A stretch of DNA of 64,000 nt. Origin: Streptomyces sp. JHA26. Its GTDB lineage: Bacteria; Actinomycetota; Actinomycetes; Streptomycetales; Streptomycetaceae. The stretch spans positions 1 to 64,000 of the forward strand of contig NZ_BDJC01000021.1 of NCBI RefSeq assembly GCF_002005565.1, in the 5' to 3' direction. Positions 45,732 through 54,125 of this stretch are shown piece after piece. The position numbers and the translations under genes are program-made. Numbering within the stretch: the stretch's first letter is position 1; each line of letters opens with the position of its first letter. The notes under the pieces were generated by a model. It worked only from the letters and a program-made list of their open reading frames with translations. It did not search any database and was not told the origin of the DNA.

Positions 45732-47600
45732 CTACCCGGCGGCCGGCAGCTCCGGCAGGCGCAGTCCCGCGCGTTCGCGCCGCACGGTCAGCTCGTCCCG
45801 CAGCTCGGTGAGCCGTTCGGTGTGCCGGGGTGCGAGACGGCCGCTGTCGTCGAGGTGCACGGCGCACGCGGTGGTGGTGTCGACGAGCCGTTCCAGGACG
45901 GCGGCGACCTCGTCGGCGCCCGCGGAGTGCCGGGCGAGCGTCGGCAGCTCGGCGGCGGCGAGGGCGACGGCGGTACGGGCCTCGGCGAGGGTGCGGTAGG
46001 CCTCCCGGCGCAGCCGCCACCGGGCGGCGCGGTCGTCGGACTCGCTCAGGACGTGGGCGAGGTAGGCGTGCGCGGCGCCGTCCGCCGCCTCCAGTCGGGC
46101 GCGGACCGTGCCACCGCGCTGTCCCGGCATCGGCAGATGCCCGACGATCAGCACGATCGCGCAGGCCAGCAGGGTCTCCCCGATGCGGCTGAGCGCGGCC
46201 TGGGGTTCGCCGCCGGTCATGACCAGCGCGAGGACGAGGACGGTGACGACGGCGGTCTGGGCGGCGAAGTGCCGGGTGGCGACGGGCACGAGGGCGCCGC
46301 TGACGGCGACGAGCGCGACGAGTCCCTCCGGTCGGGGCAGTACGGCGGCGAACCCGGCGAAGACGAGTGCCCCGAGGACGGTTCCGGCCGCCCGGCACAG
46401 CACCCTGGACGCGAGCGGCCCGAGGTCGGGCTTGACCAGGAAGACCACGGTGGCGGGCAGCCAGTACCAGTGCTGGTGCGCGCCGTACCAGTGGCCGTGG
46501 TGCAGGACCTGGGCGACGGCCACGCCGGCTCCGAAGCACAGACCGAGGCGCAGCCCGTACTCCCGGCCGCCGACGCCGAGGACGGTGCGCGTCACGGAGG
46601 CGAACGACCGGTTGCGGGTGTGCAGGTCCCGGCCGCTGCCCCGGTCGAAGGCCTCCGCGGCGTGCAGGAGGGCGTCGTCGAGGGCGCGCAGGGCCGGTTC
46701 GGTGCGGGCGGGGGCGGGCAACGGCCCGGGGTGGGTGTTGCCGCGGACGGCCGCGGCGAGTCGCCGGGGCCCTTCGGCGGCCCGCGCGGGCACGGGGTGC
46801 TCCGCCCAGGCGAGCGCGGTCGCGGCCTCGCCGAGGGGCAGCGCGGCGGCGTACTGCGCGTGCAGCCGCCGCTCGGCCGCGGAGGAGGGGTGGCGTCGCA
46901 GCCGGGGTCCGGCGAGCGCGTCCTGCGCGTGGTCGAGGGCGGCGGTGAGCGCGGCGCGGCGGACGCCGGCGTGTTCGGTGCCGGCGGCCTCCAGCAGCGC
47001 GGCGACGGCGTCGTACACGGCGGCGACGGCCGCGCGCTCCCCGTCGAAGCGGAAGTCGAGGCGCACGTCGCCGGTGAGGGAGCCGGGTGTGGGCAGGAGC
47101 AGCCGCAGGGCGAGCAGCCATCCGGCGCCGGCGAGGAAGGCGAGGACGCTCTGCCACCCCGGGTCGGGCAGCGGCATGCCGGCGCCCACGGCCGTGGTGA
47201 CCAGCATCTGCGTCCCGGTCCCGGATCCGACGGCGCCGACGGCGCTGATGCCTCCGGCGACCAGCCCGAGCACGGTCAGCGCCAGGGTCAGCGGGACGGG
47301 GCCGAGGTGCTGCCCCGCGACGATGCCGGCCGACAGCCCGGCCGCCCCCGCGAGCGCGGGCACGCCGATCCGGCGGACGGACGTGCGGCGGCTGCCCGGC
47401 CGGTCGTTGAGGCCGGCCAGCATGGCGGCGACGGCGGCGACGACACCGAGGGAGGTCCGCCCGGCGAGCAGGGCGGCGAGCAGCAGCGGCCCGCCGGCCA
47501 GCGCGCCCCGCGTGACCGCGCTCCAGGGCACGGGGCCGCGCTGGGCACTCAGGGTGTGGGCGAGCCAGGGCGGAAGCGCGAGGGCGGCGGGGCGGGGCAC
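45732..47600 (-). CDS. FUSC-family membrane protein (aromatic-acid exporter type)
   Basis: The 622-residue protein has the FUSC architecture: two groups of membrane segments, one near residues 30-170 (ALAGGPLLLAALLAGRTSLG, LAGAAGLSAGIVAGQHLGP) and one near 350-490 (GLRLGLCFGAGVAVAQVL, VVFLVKPDLGPLASRVLCRAAGTVLGALVF), each followed by soluble helical regions. FUSC proteins are related to fusaric acid and p-hydroxybenzoate efflux pumps; the substrate here is unknown. The GTG at 47600 has CAGGAG 11 bases upstream. The C-terminal part is helical and basic. Confidence 0.87.
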   Translation of the reverse strand: MPRPAALALPPWLAHTLSAQRGPVPWSAVTRGALAGGPLLLAALLAGRTSLGVVAAVAAMLAGLNDRPGSRRTSVRRIGVPALAGAAGLSAGIVAGQHLGPVPLTLALTVLGLVAGGISAVGAVGSGTGTQMLVTTAVGAGMPLPDPGWQSVLAFLAGAGWLLALRLLLPTPGSLTGDVRLDFRFDGERAAVAAVYDAVAALLEAAGTEHAGVRRAALTAALDHAQDALAGPRLRRHPSSAAERRLHAQYAAALPLGEAATALAWAEHPVPARAAEGPRRLAAAVRGNTHPGPLPAPARTEPALRALDDALLHAAEAFDRGSGRDLHTRNRSFASVTRTVLGVGGREYGLRLGLCFGAGVAVAQVLHHGHWYGAHQHWYWLPATVVFLVKPDLGPLASRVLCRAAGTVLGALVFAGFAAVLPRPEGLVALVAVSGALVPVATRHFAAQTAVVTVLVLALVMTGGEPQAALSRIGETLLACAIVLIVGHLPMPGQRGGTVRARLEAADGAAHAYLAHVLSESDDRAARWRLRREAYRTLAEARTAVALAAAELPTLARHSAGADEVAAVLERLVDTTTACAVHLDDSGRLAPRHTERLTELRDELTVRRERAGLRLPELPAAG

Positions 47601-47760
47601 GGGGCGCGGGGCTCCTGTCGGCTGGTCGAGGGCGAGGGTGAGCCTTCGGGCGACGGTGGCCGGGCTGTGACGTGCGCTGTCAAGGGTACGGGCCGTTTTT
47701 GATGGACCGGAAACGGGCGTATTTCGGGCAGATGACGGGGCCGGCCGGGCGGGGCGGGCG

Positions 47761-47800
47761 TCTCCTGTCCTGGCGGAGGTGCCTTCTCCTGTCCTGGTGG
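47761..47800. repeat. Imperfect 24-bp period repeat
   Basis: TCTCCTGTCCTGGCGG (47761-47776) recurs with one change at 47785-47800. It lies between the nucleotidyltransferase stop and the FUSC start, in non-coding DNA. Confidence 0.6.
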
Positions 47801-47817
47801 GGGGGTCTTTCTCCTTC

Positions 47818-48588
47818 CTAGCCGTGCCGGGCCGCCTCCATGGCCGCGCGCAGCAGCTCCTCGGCCCGCGTGAGCGCCGCCGTCAGGGACCGCGGGTCCG
47901 CCGTCGGACGCGTCAGGAGCGCGTCGATCCCGCCCAGCCCCGCCCGCTCGACGAGTCCCTTCTCGTTGGTGACCCACTGTCCGCGTGCCGCCAGCACCGC
48001 GTGGGCCGTCTGGGTGGCGGCGAGGGCGATCGCGCCGACGACCTGGGTCAGTGCTCCCCTGGGGGCATGACCGGTCTTGGCGTAGGCGAGGCCGGCCGTG
48101 GCCGTGCCGTACCAGCGCTCGGGGGCGGTGGCGCGGAGGGCGTCCGGGTAGGCGGGGCGGGGCAGTTCTCCACGCAGCACCTCGTTGACGGCGAGCTCCG
48201 CGACCACCAGGTACGTCGGGATGCCCGCCAGGTGGAACATCAGCGGCTCCACGCCGAAGCGGCCCGCCTCCGCCGTCTCGCGCTCGACCACGTCGAGGTC
48301 GCGGTAGTGCACGTCGACCCGGCGCTCGTCGATCGTCAGCCAGGCGCCGCCGTTGAAGACGCCGCCGCCCCACGCTCCGATGTCGGAGACCTCCCCCGGC
48401 CAGCCGAGGGCACGGAGGTCGTCCGGGTCGAAGGCGCCCCGGTAGTAGACGGCCAGGTCCCAGTCGCTGTCGGGCCGGTGGGTGCCCTGGGCCCGGGATC
48501 CGCCGAGGGCGACGGCCCGGACCGTGGGCAGGGCGGCGAGCCGGTCGGCGGTCGTGTCGAGGAATTCCTGGTCCGTGAGGGAGGGCAC
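47818..48588 (-). CDS. Nucleotidyltransferase-domain protein
   Basis: The 256-residue protein has the pol-beta nucleotidyltransferase motif GGSRAQGTHRPDSDWDLAVY (the two aspartates bind metal) and a third acidic residue in RRVDVHYRDLD. The rest is helical (AIALAATQTAHAVLAARGQW). Such enzymes add nucleotides to small molecules, proteins or RNA; some inactivate aminoglycosides, but nothing here shows that. The GTG at 48588 with GGGAG 9 bases upstream gives MPSLTDQEFLDTTADRL. It follows the proline iminopeptidase gene by 29 bases, so both may be co-transcribed. Confidence 0.85.
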   Translation of the reverse strand: MPSLTDQEFLDTTADRLAALPTVRAVALGGSRAQGTHRPDSDWDLAVYYRGAFDPDDLRALGWPGEVSDIGAWGGGVFNGGAWLTIDERRVDVHYRDLDVVERETAEAGRFGVEPLMFHLAGIPTYLVVAELAVNEVLRGELPRPAYPDALRATAPERWYGTATAGLAYAKTGHAPRGALTQVVGAIALAATQTAHAVLAARGQWVTNEKGLVERAGLGGIDALLTRPTADPRSLTAALTRAEELLRAAMEAARHG

Positions 48589-48617
48589 TGCGACGGGCTC
48601 CCGGGGGTGCGGTGTGG

Positions 48618-49592
48618 TCAGGGGCGGGAGCGGGCGTACTTGTCGGTCGCCGCCACCAGTGCGGTGTCGCCGTCCGCTCCGGCGTCGTGTCCCGCCTCGT
48701 CGACGACCACCAGTTCGCTGTCCGGCCAGGCGTGGTGGAGCCGCCAGACGATGCCGAGGAGGTTGCCGAAGTCGAGGCTGCCCTGCACCAGGGTGCCGGG
48801 GATGCCTTTGAGCAGGTGCGCGTCCCGCAGGACCACGCCCTCGTCGTTGCCGTCGCCGAGGAAGTGGTCGTTGCCCCAGTAGTGCGTGACGGTGCGGGCG
48901 AAGCCCAGGCGGAACACCGGGTCCTGGAAACGCGCGACCGAGCCCGGCGGCGCGGGGATGATCGCCGTCTCCCAGTCGGTCCAGGCCCGCGCGGCCCGCT
49001 CCCGCACGGCCGGGTCGGGTGACTCCAGCAGCCGGCTGTAGGCGGCGGCCAGGTTGCCGTCGCGCTCGTCGGCGGGCAGCTCGGCGAGGAACCGCTCGTG
49101 GGCCTCCGGGAAGATGCTCCCCAGTCCCCGGGTGAGCAGGTCCACCTCGGGGTTCGAGCCGGTCGCGACTCCGGTCAGGACGAGTTCGGACACGACGCCC
49201 GGGTGGGTCTGTGCGTACCGCAGCGCCAGGGCCGACCCCCACGACACGCCCCACACCAGCCACCGCTCGATGCCCAGGTGGGCGCGCAGTCGCTCCAGGT
49301 CCGCCATGACGTGGGCGGTCGTGTTCACGCTCATGTCGGTGGTGTGGTCGCTCGCGGGCGGCACCGACCGTCCGGCGCCCCGCTGGTCGAGCAGCACGAT
49401 CCGGTAGGCGTCCGGGTCGAAGTAGCGTCTGAGGCCCGGGGTCGCGCGGGACCCGGGGCCGCCGTGCAGCACCACCGCGGGCTTGCCGTGCGGGTTGCCG
49501 CAGGTCTCCCAGTAGATGTGGTTGCCGTCCCCCACGTCGAGCATGCCGTGGTCGTACGGTTCGATCTCCGGATACCTGCCCCTCGTGCCCAT
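48618..49592 (-). CDS. pip: Proline iminopeptidase (alpha/beta hydrolase, S33)
   Basis: This enzyme removes N-terminal proline from peptides. The 324-residue protein has the alpha/beta hydrolase motifs: oxyanion HGGPGSRATPG, LLDQRGAGRS (typical of S33), the nucleophile elbow WGVSWGSALAL, the acid residue near VQGSLD and the histidine in VDEAGHDAG. The ATG at 49592 is supported by TACGGT 6 bases upstream, predicting a leaderless transcript; another ATG 36 bases upstream lies directly on a ribosome-like AAGGAG and is less likely. Lacks a signal peptide, so it is cytoplasmic. Confidence 0.93.
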   Translation of the reverse strand: MGTRGRYPEIEPYDHGMLDVGDGNHIYWETCGNPHGKPAVVLHGGPGSRATPGLRRYFDPDAYRIVLLDQRGAGRSVPPASDHTTDMSVNTTAHVMADLERLRAHLGIERWLVWGVSWGSALALRYAQTHPGVVSELVLTGVATGSNPEVDLLTRGLGSIFPEAHERFLAELPADERDGNLAAAYSRLLESPDPAVRERAARAWTDWETAIIPAPPGSVARFQDPVFRLGFARTVTHYWGNDHFLGDGNDEGVVLRDAHLLKGIPGTLVQGSLDFGNLLGIVWRLHHAWPDSELVVVDEAGHDAGADGDTALVAATDKYARSRP

Positions 49593-49624
49593 CGGATCAC
49601 CGTAACGCCGGGCGTCCCGGCCGT

Positions 49625-50347
49625 TCATCTCCTTTGTTCCGTGGGCAGCCCCGCCGCTCCCGCCGCGGTGCGCAGTACGTCCCGGAGCATCTCGGGGGTG
49701 AGCCGGCCGGTGAAGGTGTTGCGCTGGCTGACGTGGAAGCAGCCGAAGAGGTGCAGGTCGGGGCCGTCGGGGGTGTGCAGCGTGACGTGGGCGCCGTGCG
49801 CGAAGGCGGGGCGGGGCCGGGGCACGGTCCAGCCGGCCGCGGCGAACGCGGGCAGCGCGGCCTGCCACCCGAAGGCGCCGAGGACGACCACGGCGCGCAG
49901 CGTCGGCCGCAGCAGGCCCAGTTCCTGGACGAGCCACGGGCGGCAGGTGTCGCGCTCCGCGGGGGTGGGTTTGTTGGCGGGCGGGGCGCAGTGCACCGGG
50001 GAGGTGACGCGCACGCCGTGCAGTTCCAGGCCGTCGTCGGCGGAGACCGCGGTGGGCCGGGACGCGAGCCCCACGTCGTACAGCGCCCGGTACAGCACGT
50101 CACCGGAGCGGTCGCCGGTGAACATCCGGCCGGTACGGTTGCCGCCGTGGGCCGCGGGGGCGAGCCCGACGATCAGCAGGCGCGCGTCCGGCGGGCCGAA
50201 GCCGGGCACCGGGCGGCCCCAGTACGTCCAGTCGGCGAAGGCCGCCCGCTTGGTGCGGGCCACCTCCTCCCGCCAGGCGACCAGTCGCGGACAGGCCCGG
50301 CACCCCGCGATCCGCTGGTCGAGTCCGACGAGGCCGCTGGTGTCCAT
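49625..50347 (-). CDS. Family-5 uracil-DNA glycosylase (UdgB type)
   Basis: This DNA repair enzyme removes uracil and other deaminated bases. The 240-residue product has Fe-S cysteines (CRACP near residue 17 and others), the family-5 motif [19 protein letters not shown], which lacks the polar catalytic residue of family 4, and [26 protein letters not shown] and [13 protein letters not shown]. The ATG at 50347 follows TACGGT by 7 bases, so the message is probably leaderless; that hexamer is part of the tandem-repeat region upstream. It lies 32 bases upstream of pip in the same direction. Confidence 0.9.
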   Translation of the reverse strand: MDTSGLVGLDQRIAGCRACPRLVAWREEVARTKRAAFADWTYWGRPVPGFGPPDARLLIVGLAPAAHGGNRTGRMFTGDRSGDVLYRALYDVGLASRPTAVSADDGLELHGVRVTSPVHCAPPANKPTPAERDTCRPWLVQELGLLRPTLRAVVVLGAFGWQAALPAFAAAGWTVPRPRPAFAHGAHVTLHTPDGPDLHLFGCFHVSQRNTFTGRLTPEMLRDVLRTAAGAAGLPTEQRR

Positions 50348-50355
50348 GTCCCCCA

Positions 50356-50419
50356 CCGTAAGACCACGGGCCACCGCCGTAAGACCACGGGCCACCGCCG
50401 TAAGACCACCGGGCCACCG
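50356..50419. repeat. 21-bp tandem repeat (three copies) over the udg promoter
   Basis: A 21-bp unit starting CCGTAAGACCACGG occurs at 50356-50376 and 50377-50397, with a third copy carrying one extra base at 50398-50419. On the minus strand each unit contains TACGGT or TACGGC, and the first copy supplies the presumed -10 of the uracil-DNA glycosylase gene. Confidence 0.9.
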
Positions 50420-50428
50420 CGCCGACGC

Positions 50429-50524
50429 CCGGGGATCACCGCGCCGCCAACCGGGGATCACCGCGCCGCCGCCTGCCGTTCGGCACGGCACCCGGCGCTC
50501 CGCGTCCCTGCGCTCCGCGTCCCT
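50429..50524. repeat. Two further tandem repeats next to the 21-bp array
   Basis: A 20-bp unit (starting CCGGGGATCACC) occurs at 50429-50448 and 50451-50470. A 15-bp unit, GCGCTCCGCGTCCCT, occurs at 50495-50509 and 50510-50524. Both lie in the divergent gap between the glycosylase and S4 genes. Confidence 0.88.
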
Positions 50525-50585
50525 GCGTCCCCGTCCCGCCGATATCCGATCCCCTCCGCGGAGGCCGGGCGACTAAGGTCGGGGC

Positions 50586-51116
50586 ATGGCTTCCGAGCAT
50601 GACGAAGGCAGAAACGGCGAGACGACCGCCGTACCGGACCCCGCCGAGGCGAAGGCCGCCGGCCACGTCCCGGACCCGAAGACCGCCGCCGCGATCGCCG
50701 CCGCCGAGGCCGCCGGGCCGCAGCACGGCGAGAGCGTCCGGGTCGACAGCTGGATCTGGGCCGTCCGCCTGATCAAGACCCGTTCCCTCGGTGCGACCGC
50801 CTGCCGGGGCGGTCACGTCCGGGTGAACGGCGAGCGCGTGAAGCCCGCGCACTCCCTGCGTGTCGGCGACGAGGTGCGCCTGCGGCACGAGGGCAGGGAG
50901 CGGATCGTCGTCGTGAAACGGCTGATCCGCAAGCGGGTCGGAGCCCCGGTCGCCGTCCAGTGCTACATCGACAACTCCCCGCCGCCCCCGCCCCGGGAGG
51001 CCGTCGCCCCGGCCGGCATCCGTGACCGCGGCGCCGGACGCCCGACCAAGCGGGACCGGCGCGAGCTGGAACGCCTGCGCGGCCTGGAGGGCCTGGGCCG
51101 CCCGGAGGGCCACTGA
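50586..51116 (+). CDS. S4-domain RNA-binding protein (Hsp15-like)
   Basis: The 176-residue protein contains an S4 domain (SVRVDSWIWAVRLIKTRSLG, ACRGGHVRVNGERVKPAHSL, RVGDEVRL) like Hsp15, which recycles stalled 50S subunits. An acidic/Ala-rich N-terminal arm (~45 residues) and a basic C-terminal tail (GAGRPTKRDRRELERLRG) flank it. TAAGGT lies 6 bases before the ATG and no ribosome site is visible, so translation is probably leaderless. It is divergent from the glycosylase gene and convergent with the DoxX gene, with a hairpin between. Confidence 0.88.
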   Translation: MASEHDEGRNGETTAVPDPAEAKAAGHVPDPKTAAAIAAAEAAGPQHGESVRVDSWIWAVRLIKTRSLGATACRGGHVRVNGERVKPAHSLRVGDEVRLRHEGRERIVVVKRLIRKRVGAPVAVQCYIDNSPPPPPREAVAPAGIRDRGAGRPTKRDRRELERLRGLEGLGRPEGH

Positions 51117-51126
51117 GACGACGGAC

Positions 51127-51155
51127 CCCGCCCCCGGACCGGATCCGGGGGCGGG
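51127..51155. terminator. Bidirectional terminator between S4 and DoxX genes
   Basis: A perfect 12-bp stem (51127-51138 with 51144-51155) and 5-base loop sit 10 bases after the S4 gene stop codon, between two convergent genes. Confidence 0.8.
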
Positions 51156-51197
51156 ACGATGACGGCCGCGTACGGATCGGGACCGCCCGCGGACCGG

Positions 51198-51653
51198 TCA
51201 CCTGCGGATCAGCCGGAGCAGCTCCGCGTTGTGCCCCCGGCGGGCCCAGGCCACGAGCAGCAGCGGGACCATCAGGATGAGCGGCGTCGCCGCGTTCTCC
51301 CCGTCGAAGCAGGCGAGCTGGACGACGAACGCGCCCACCATCAGCCCGCTCAGCGCCGTCGCCGCCACCGACTGGAGCACCGGCACCAACAGGGCGATCG
51401 CTCCGGCCAGTTCGAGGACGCCGATGGTATACATGCCGGCATTGCCCCAGCCCATCTCGTCGAAGGTCCCGGCCGCCGACGCGTGGGCGATCAGCTTCGG
51501 CAGGGCGCTCGCGACGGCGAAGAACAGCGCGAGGACCACCTGCACCCCGCGCAGGGCGATCCGGGCACCGCGCCCGCGGGCCGCCGTGGCGGAGAGCGCG
51601 GGGGTGACGGCGGGGGCGGAGGTGACGGAGGTGGTGGCGGTGGTCTCGGTCAT
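51198..51653 (-). CDS. DoxX-family membrane protein
   Basis: The 151-residue protein has an N-terminal polar arm rich in Thr/Ala and four membrane segments (IALRGVQVVLALFFAVAS, YTIGVLELAGAIALLVPVL, ATALSGLMVGAFVVQLACF, LILMVPLLLVAWARRG). DoxX proteins are small membrane proteins, some linked to redox or oxidative stress, mostly without defined role. The ATG at 51653 has GGGAG upstream. Its operon partner could be the methyltransferase gene behind it (85 bases upstream). Confidence 0.87.
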   Translation of the reverse strand: MTETTATTSVTSAPAVTPALSATAARGRGARIALRGVQVVLALFFAVASALPKLIAHASAAGTFDEMGWGNAGMYTIGVLELAGAIALLVPVLQSVAATALSGLMVGAFVVQLACFDGENAATPLILMVPLLLVAWARRGHNAELLRLIRR

Positions 51654-51737
51654 GGGTTCTCCCGGGCTGAGCGGTCCGTGCTGCTGTCGGGAAGGTGGAC
51701 CGCTCCTCGTCCCGGAACTCATCGCTCTCCGCCGTGA

Positions 51738-52463
51738 TCACCGTCCTCCGTCCCGTCTTCGCTCCGGCGTCGTTTCCCGGCCCCGGCCCACGGGGACCGC
51801 CCGCACCCATGTCCCGTCCTCGGTGAGACACCGGTCCACCCTCAGTCCCGCCTCCGCGAGCGCCTCCTCGAACTGCTCCGCGGTCAGCGGCCGGGCTCGG
51901 AAGGTCTGCGTCCAGACCGCGTCCGGGAACTCGTACTCCACGTGGACCGAGTCGACGCCGTCCCCGACCGGCTCCGCCGACACGATCCGCACGGTGAAGC
52001 CGCCGGGGTCCACCCGCTCGCGCGGCACGTCGGTGTGGTAGTCCTCGCCCTCCCGCTGGATCAGTACGCAGCCGCCCTCCGCGACATGCCGGGCGCACGC
52101 GCTCAGCAGCCCCCTTCTCACCTCGACGTCCCCGGTGTGGACGAGGAACGACGCCAGCATCACCGCGTCGAACGTCTCGCCCAGGTCGAGGTGTTCGATC
52201 GGGCCGCATATCGTCCGTGCCCCGCGCACGTGCTCCAGCATCTCGGCGGACTCGTCGACCGCCGTGACGGCGAACCCGCGCTCCAGCAGCGGCCGGGTCA
52301 TGCGGCCCGCCCCGCTGCCCAGCTCCAGGATGCGCGCGCCCGCGGGCACGGCCGCGGCCACGATGTCGGGCTCGGCGCCCACGGGCAGCCGGGCGTAGAG
52401 CTCGACCGCGCAACCGTCCGGAGTGATGGCCCCAGGCCCTGTCCCCCGGTGTCCCTCTCGCAT
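51738..52463 (-). CDS. SAM-dependent methyltransferase (class I)
   Basis: The 241-residue protein has motif I ILELGSGAGRMTRPLLERG, an acidic residue in VTAVDESAEMLEHV, and FDAVMLASFLVHTGD and EGGCVLIQREGEDY. The substrate is unknown. I chose the ATG at 52463 because GGAG lies 8 bases upstream; an ATG at 52475 (start MELG) is possible, and GGAG would then be part of its own coding sequence. The C-terminus (TPERRRDGGR) is basic and probably disordered. Confidence 0.8.
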   Translation of the reverse strand: MREGHRGTGPGAITPDGCAVELYARLPVGAEPDIVAAAVPAGARILELGSGAGRMTRPLLERGFAVTAVDESAEMLEHVRGARTICGPIEHLDLGETFDAVMLASFLVHTGDVEVRRGLLSACARHVAEGGCVLIQREGEDYHTDVPRERVDPGGFTVRIVSAEPVGDGVDSVHVEYEFPDAVWTQTFRARPLTAEQFEEALAEAGLRVDRCLTEDGTWVRAVPVGRGRETTPERRRDGGR

Positions 52464-52625
52464 TCCCAGCTCCATGCCCGTCCAACGGACCGCATCCGCA
52501 CAGCTGTTCCCCTCCGTGACCGGTTCACCCGGTCGAGTGAACGCCCGGCGGTCGCCGCCACGGCCGGGCTCGTTTTCCCGACCGGCGTTCCGGGAGTACG
52601 TTTTCCGACAGGAGTGGTCGTCGCC

Positions 52626-52937
52626 ATGCGTACGGGCAGTGAACCGGCAACCGCGCGCAGTGCCCTGCGGGCGCGTCTCTGGCTGTGCGTGTGGGGTGAG
52701 GTCTGGACGATCTTCGGGACGGCCGTCTTCGCGCTCACCGGGCGGCCCGGCTGGGCCGCGGCCTTCGGGGTGCTGTGGCTGATCATCACGGCCGACCTGA
52801 CCGTGGTCCTCCGGCACATCCGCCAGGGCCCGCACTACCAGCCCGGTCCGGACGTCCCGCCGTACCGGCCGCCGGAGCACCGCATACGGAACGGCCCGCC
52901 GCCCTCGGGGAAGCCGGGGCCGCCCGGCGGTCCGTAG
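52626..52937 (+). CDS. Small DUF6343-like membrane protein
   Basis: The 103-residue protein starts MRTGSEPATARSALRARLWL and has two hydrophobic segments (CVWGEVWTIFGTAVFALTG and AAAFGVLWLIITADLTVVL), followed by a Pro-rich tail (PGPDVPPYRPPEHR). This is the pattern of a family of small Streptomyces membrane proteins (DUF6343). AGGAG lies 11 bases before the ATG. Function is unknown. It is divergent from the methyltransferase gene and convergent with the TPR gene. Confidence 0.75.
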   Translation: MRTGSEPATARSALRARLWLCVWGEVWTIFGTAVFALTGRPGWAAAFGVLWLIITADLTVVLRHIRQGPHYQPGPDVPPYRPPEHRIRNGPPPSGKPGPPGGP

Positions 52938-52988
52938 CGACGCCCGCCGGACGCCCGAGGACCGGGTCCCGGACACGCGCCCGCAGGA

Positions 52989-53369
52989 TCAGGCGTCGAA
53001 CCGCGCCTGCTGCAGGTACTCCGGATTCGGATCCAGGGCCGCCGCCAGCCGGAAGTGGCGTCTGGCCTGGTCGGGGCAGCCCCGGCGCTCGAAGGTGCGG
53101 GCCAGCGCGAAGTGCGCGAACGCGTTGTCCGGCTCGCGTTCCAGGACGATGGTGAACTCCAGCTCGGCCGGTCTGAGCTGCGCCGCCGCGAAGAAGGCAC
53201 GGGCGCGCAGCAGTCGTGCCGCGGTGCTCTCGGGGTGCGCGGCGATGACGTGGTCGAGGAGCTTCACCGCGCCCCGCGGATCCCGCGCGGCGAGCAGTTG
53301 CTCGGCGGCGCGGAAGTCGATGACGTCCGTCTCCGGGGTCCGTCCGGTCGAACCGCTGGTCTCGGGCAC
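52989..53369 (-). CDS. Small TPR-repeat protein
   Basis: The 126-residue protein consists mainly of three tetratricopeptide repeats (AAEQLLAARDPRGAVKLLDHVIAAHPES, AARLLRARAFFAAAQLRPAELEF, AFAHFALARTFERRGCPDQARRHFRLAAALDPNP; here cited in parts). It should bind peptides or other proteins. GTG at 53369 with AAGGA 9 bases upstream. It follows coaE with a 49-base gap and could be in the coaE operon; a link to CoA is not indicated. Confidence 0.85.
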   Translation of the reverse strand: MPETSGSTGRTPETDVIDFRAAEQLLAARDPRGAVKLLDHVIAAHPESTAARLLRARAFFAAAQLRPAELEFTIVLEREPDNAFAHFALARTFERRGCPDQARRHFRLAAALDPNPEYLQQARFDA

Positions 53370-53418
53370 GGCAGAGTCCTTCCCTCGCTGGAAGGGGTCA
53401 ACGCCCGCTCCCGGGCCG

Positions 53419-54069
53419 CTATTCCTGGGCCGGCCGGGGCGGCAGGGCGCTCGCCGGGCCACCCGTCCGCTTCGCGTGCGCCCTGCGGGTCAGCTCCGCC
53501 CACACCTCTTCCACGCGGTGCCGGAGTTCCTCCAGCGGTACGTCGTTGTCGACGACGATGTCGGCGATCTCCCGGCGCTGTCCGCGCGTCGCCTGGGCGG
53601 CCATGCGCGCGCGTGCGTCCTGCTCGGTCATGCCCCGCAGCCGCACCAGCCGGTCGAGCTGGGTGGCCGGGTCGGCGTCGACGACGATCACGACGTCGTA
53701 CAGCGGTGCCAGGCCGTTCTCGGTGAGCAGCGGGACGTCGTGGACGACGACGGCGTCCTCGGGCGCGGACTGCTCGAGTTCGCGGGAGCGGGCGCCGACC
53801 AGGGGGTGCACGATCGCGTTGAGCGCGGCCAGCTTCTCCGGGTCGGCGAACACGATCGAGCCCAGCCTGGGCCGGTCCAGGCCGCCGTCGCCGGCGAGCA
53901 CGTCCTCGCCGAACGCCTCCACGACCGCCGCGAGCCCCGGGGTCCCCGGTGCGACGACCTCGCGCGCGATCCGGTCGGCGTCGATCAGTACGGCCCCGCA
54001 CTCGACGAGCAGCCGCGACACCTCGCTCTTGCCGGCGCCGATCCCGCCGGTCAGGCCCACTGTCAGCAT
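53419..54069 (-). CDS. coaE: Dephospho-CoA kinase
   Basis: CoaE phosphorylates dephospho-CoA, the last step of coenzyme A synthesis. The 216-residue product starts [20 protein letters not shown] with the P-loop at residues 8-15. Other motifs are [23 protein letters not shown] (substrate binding), [20 protein letters not shown] and [14 protein letters not shown]. The ATG at 54069 has TAAGCT 7 bases upstream, so it is likely leaderless. It is shorter than the two-domain mycobacterial type and has the normal single-domain length. Confidence 0.96.
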   Translation of the reverse strand: MLTVGLTGGIGAGKSEVSRLLVECGAVLIDADRIAREVVAPGTPGLAAVVEAFGEDVLAGDGGLDRPRLGSIVFADPEKLAALNAIVHPLVGARSRELEQSAPEDAVVVHDVPLLTENGLAPLYDVVIVVDADPATQLDRLVRLRGMTEQDARARMAAQATRGQRREIADIVVDNDVPLEELRHRVEEVWAELTRRAHAKRTGGPASALPPRPAQE

Positions 54070-54096
54070 GAGCGGAAGCTTAGGGCCTGCCGGTGA

Positions 54097-54118
54097 CGGC
54101 GCCCCGGACGGGGCGCCG
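54097..54118 (-). terminator. Terminator after the PAC2 gene
   Basis: A perfect 9-bp stem (54097-54105 with 54110-54118) with a GGAC loop starts 8 bases beyond the stop codon of the PAC2-family gene and precedes coaE. Confidence 0.7.
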
Positions 54119-54125
54119 CCGGACG

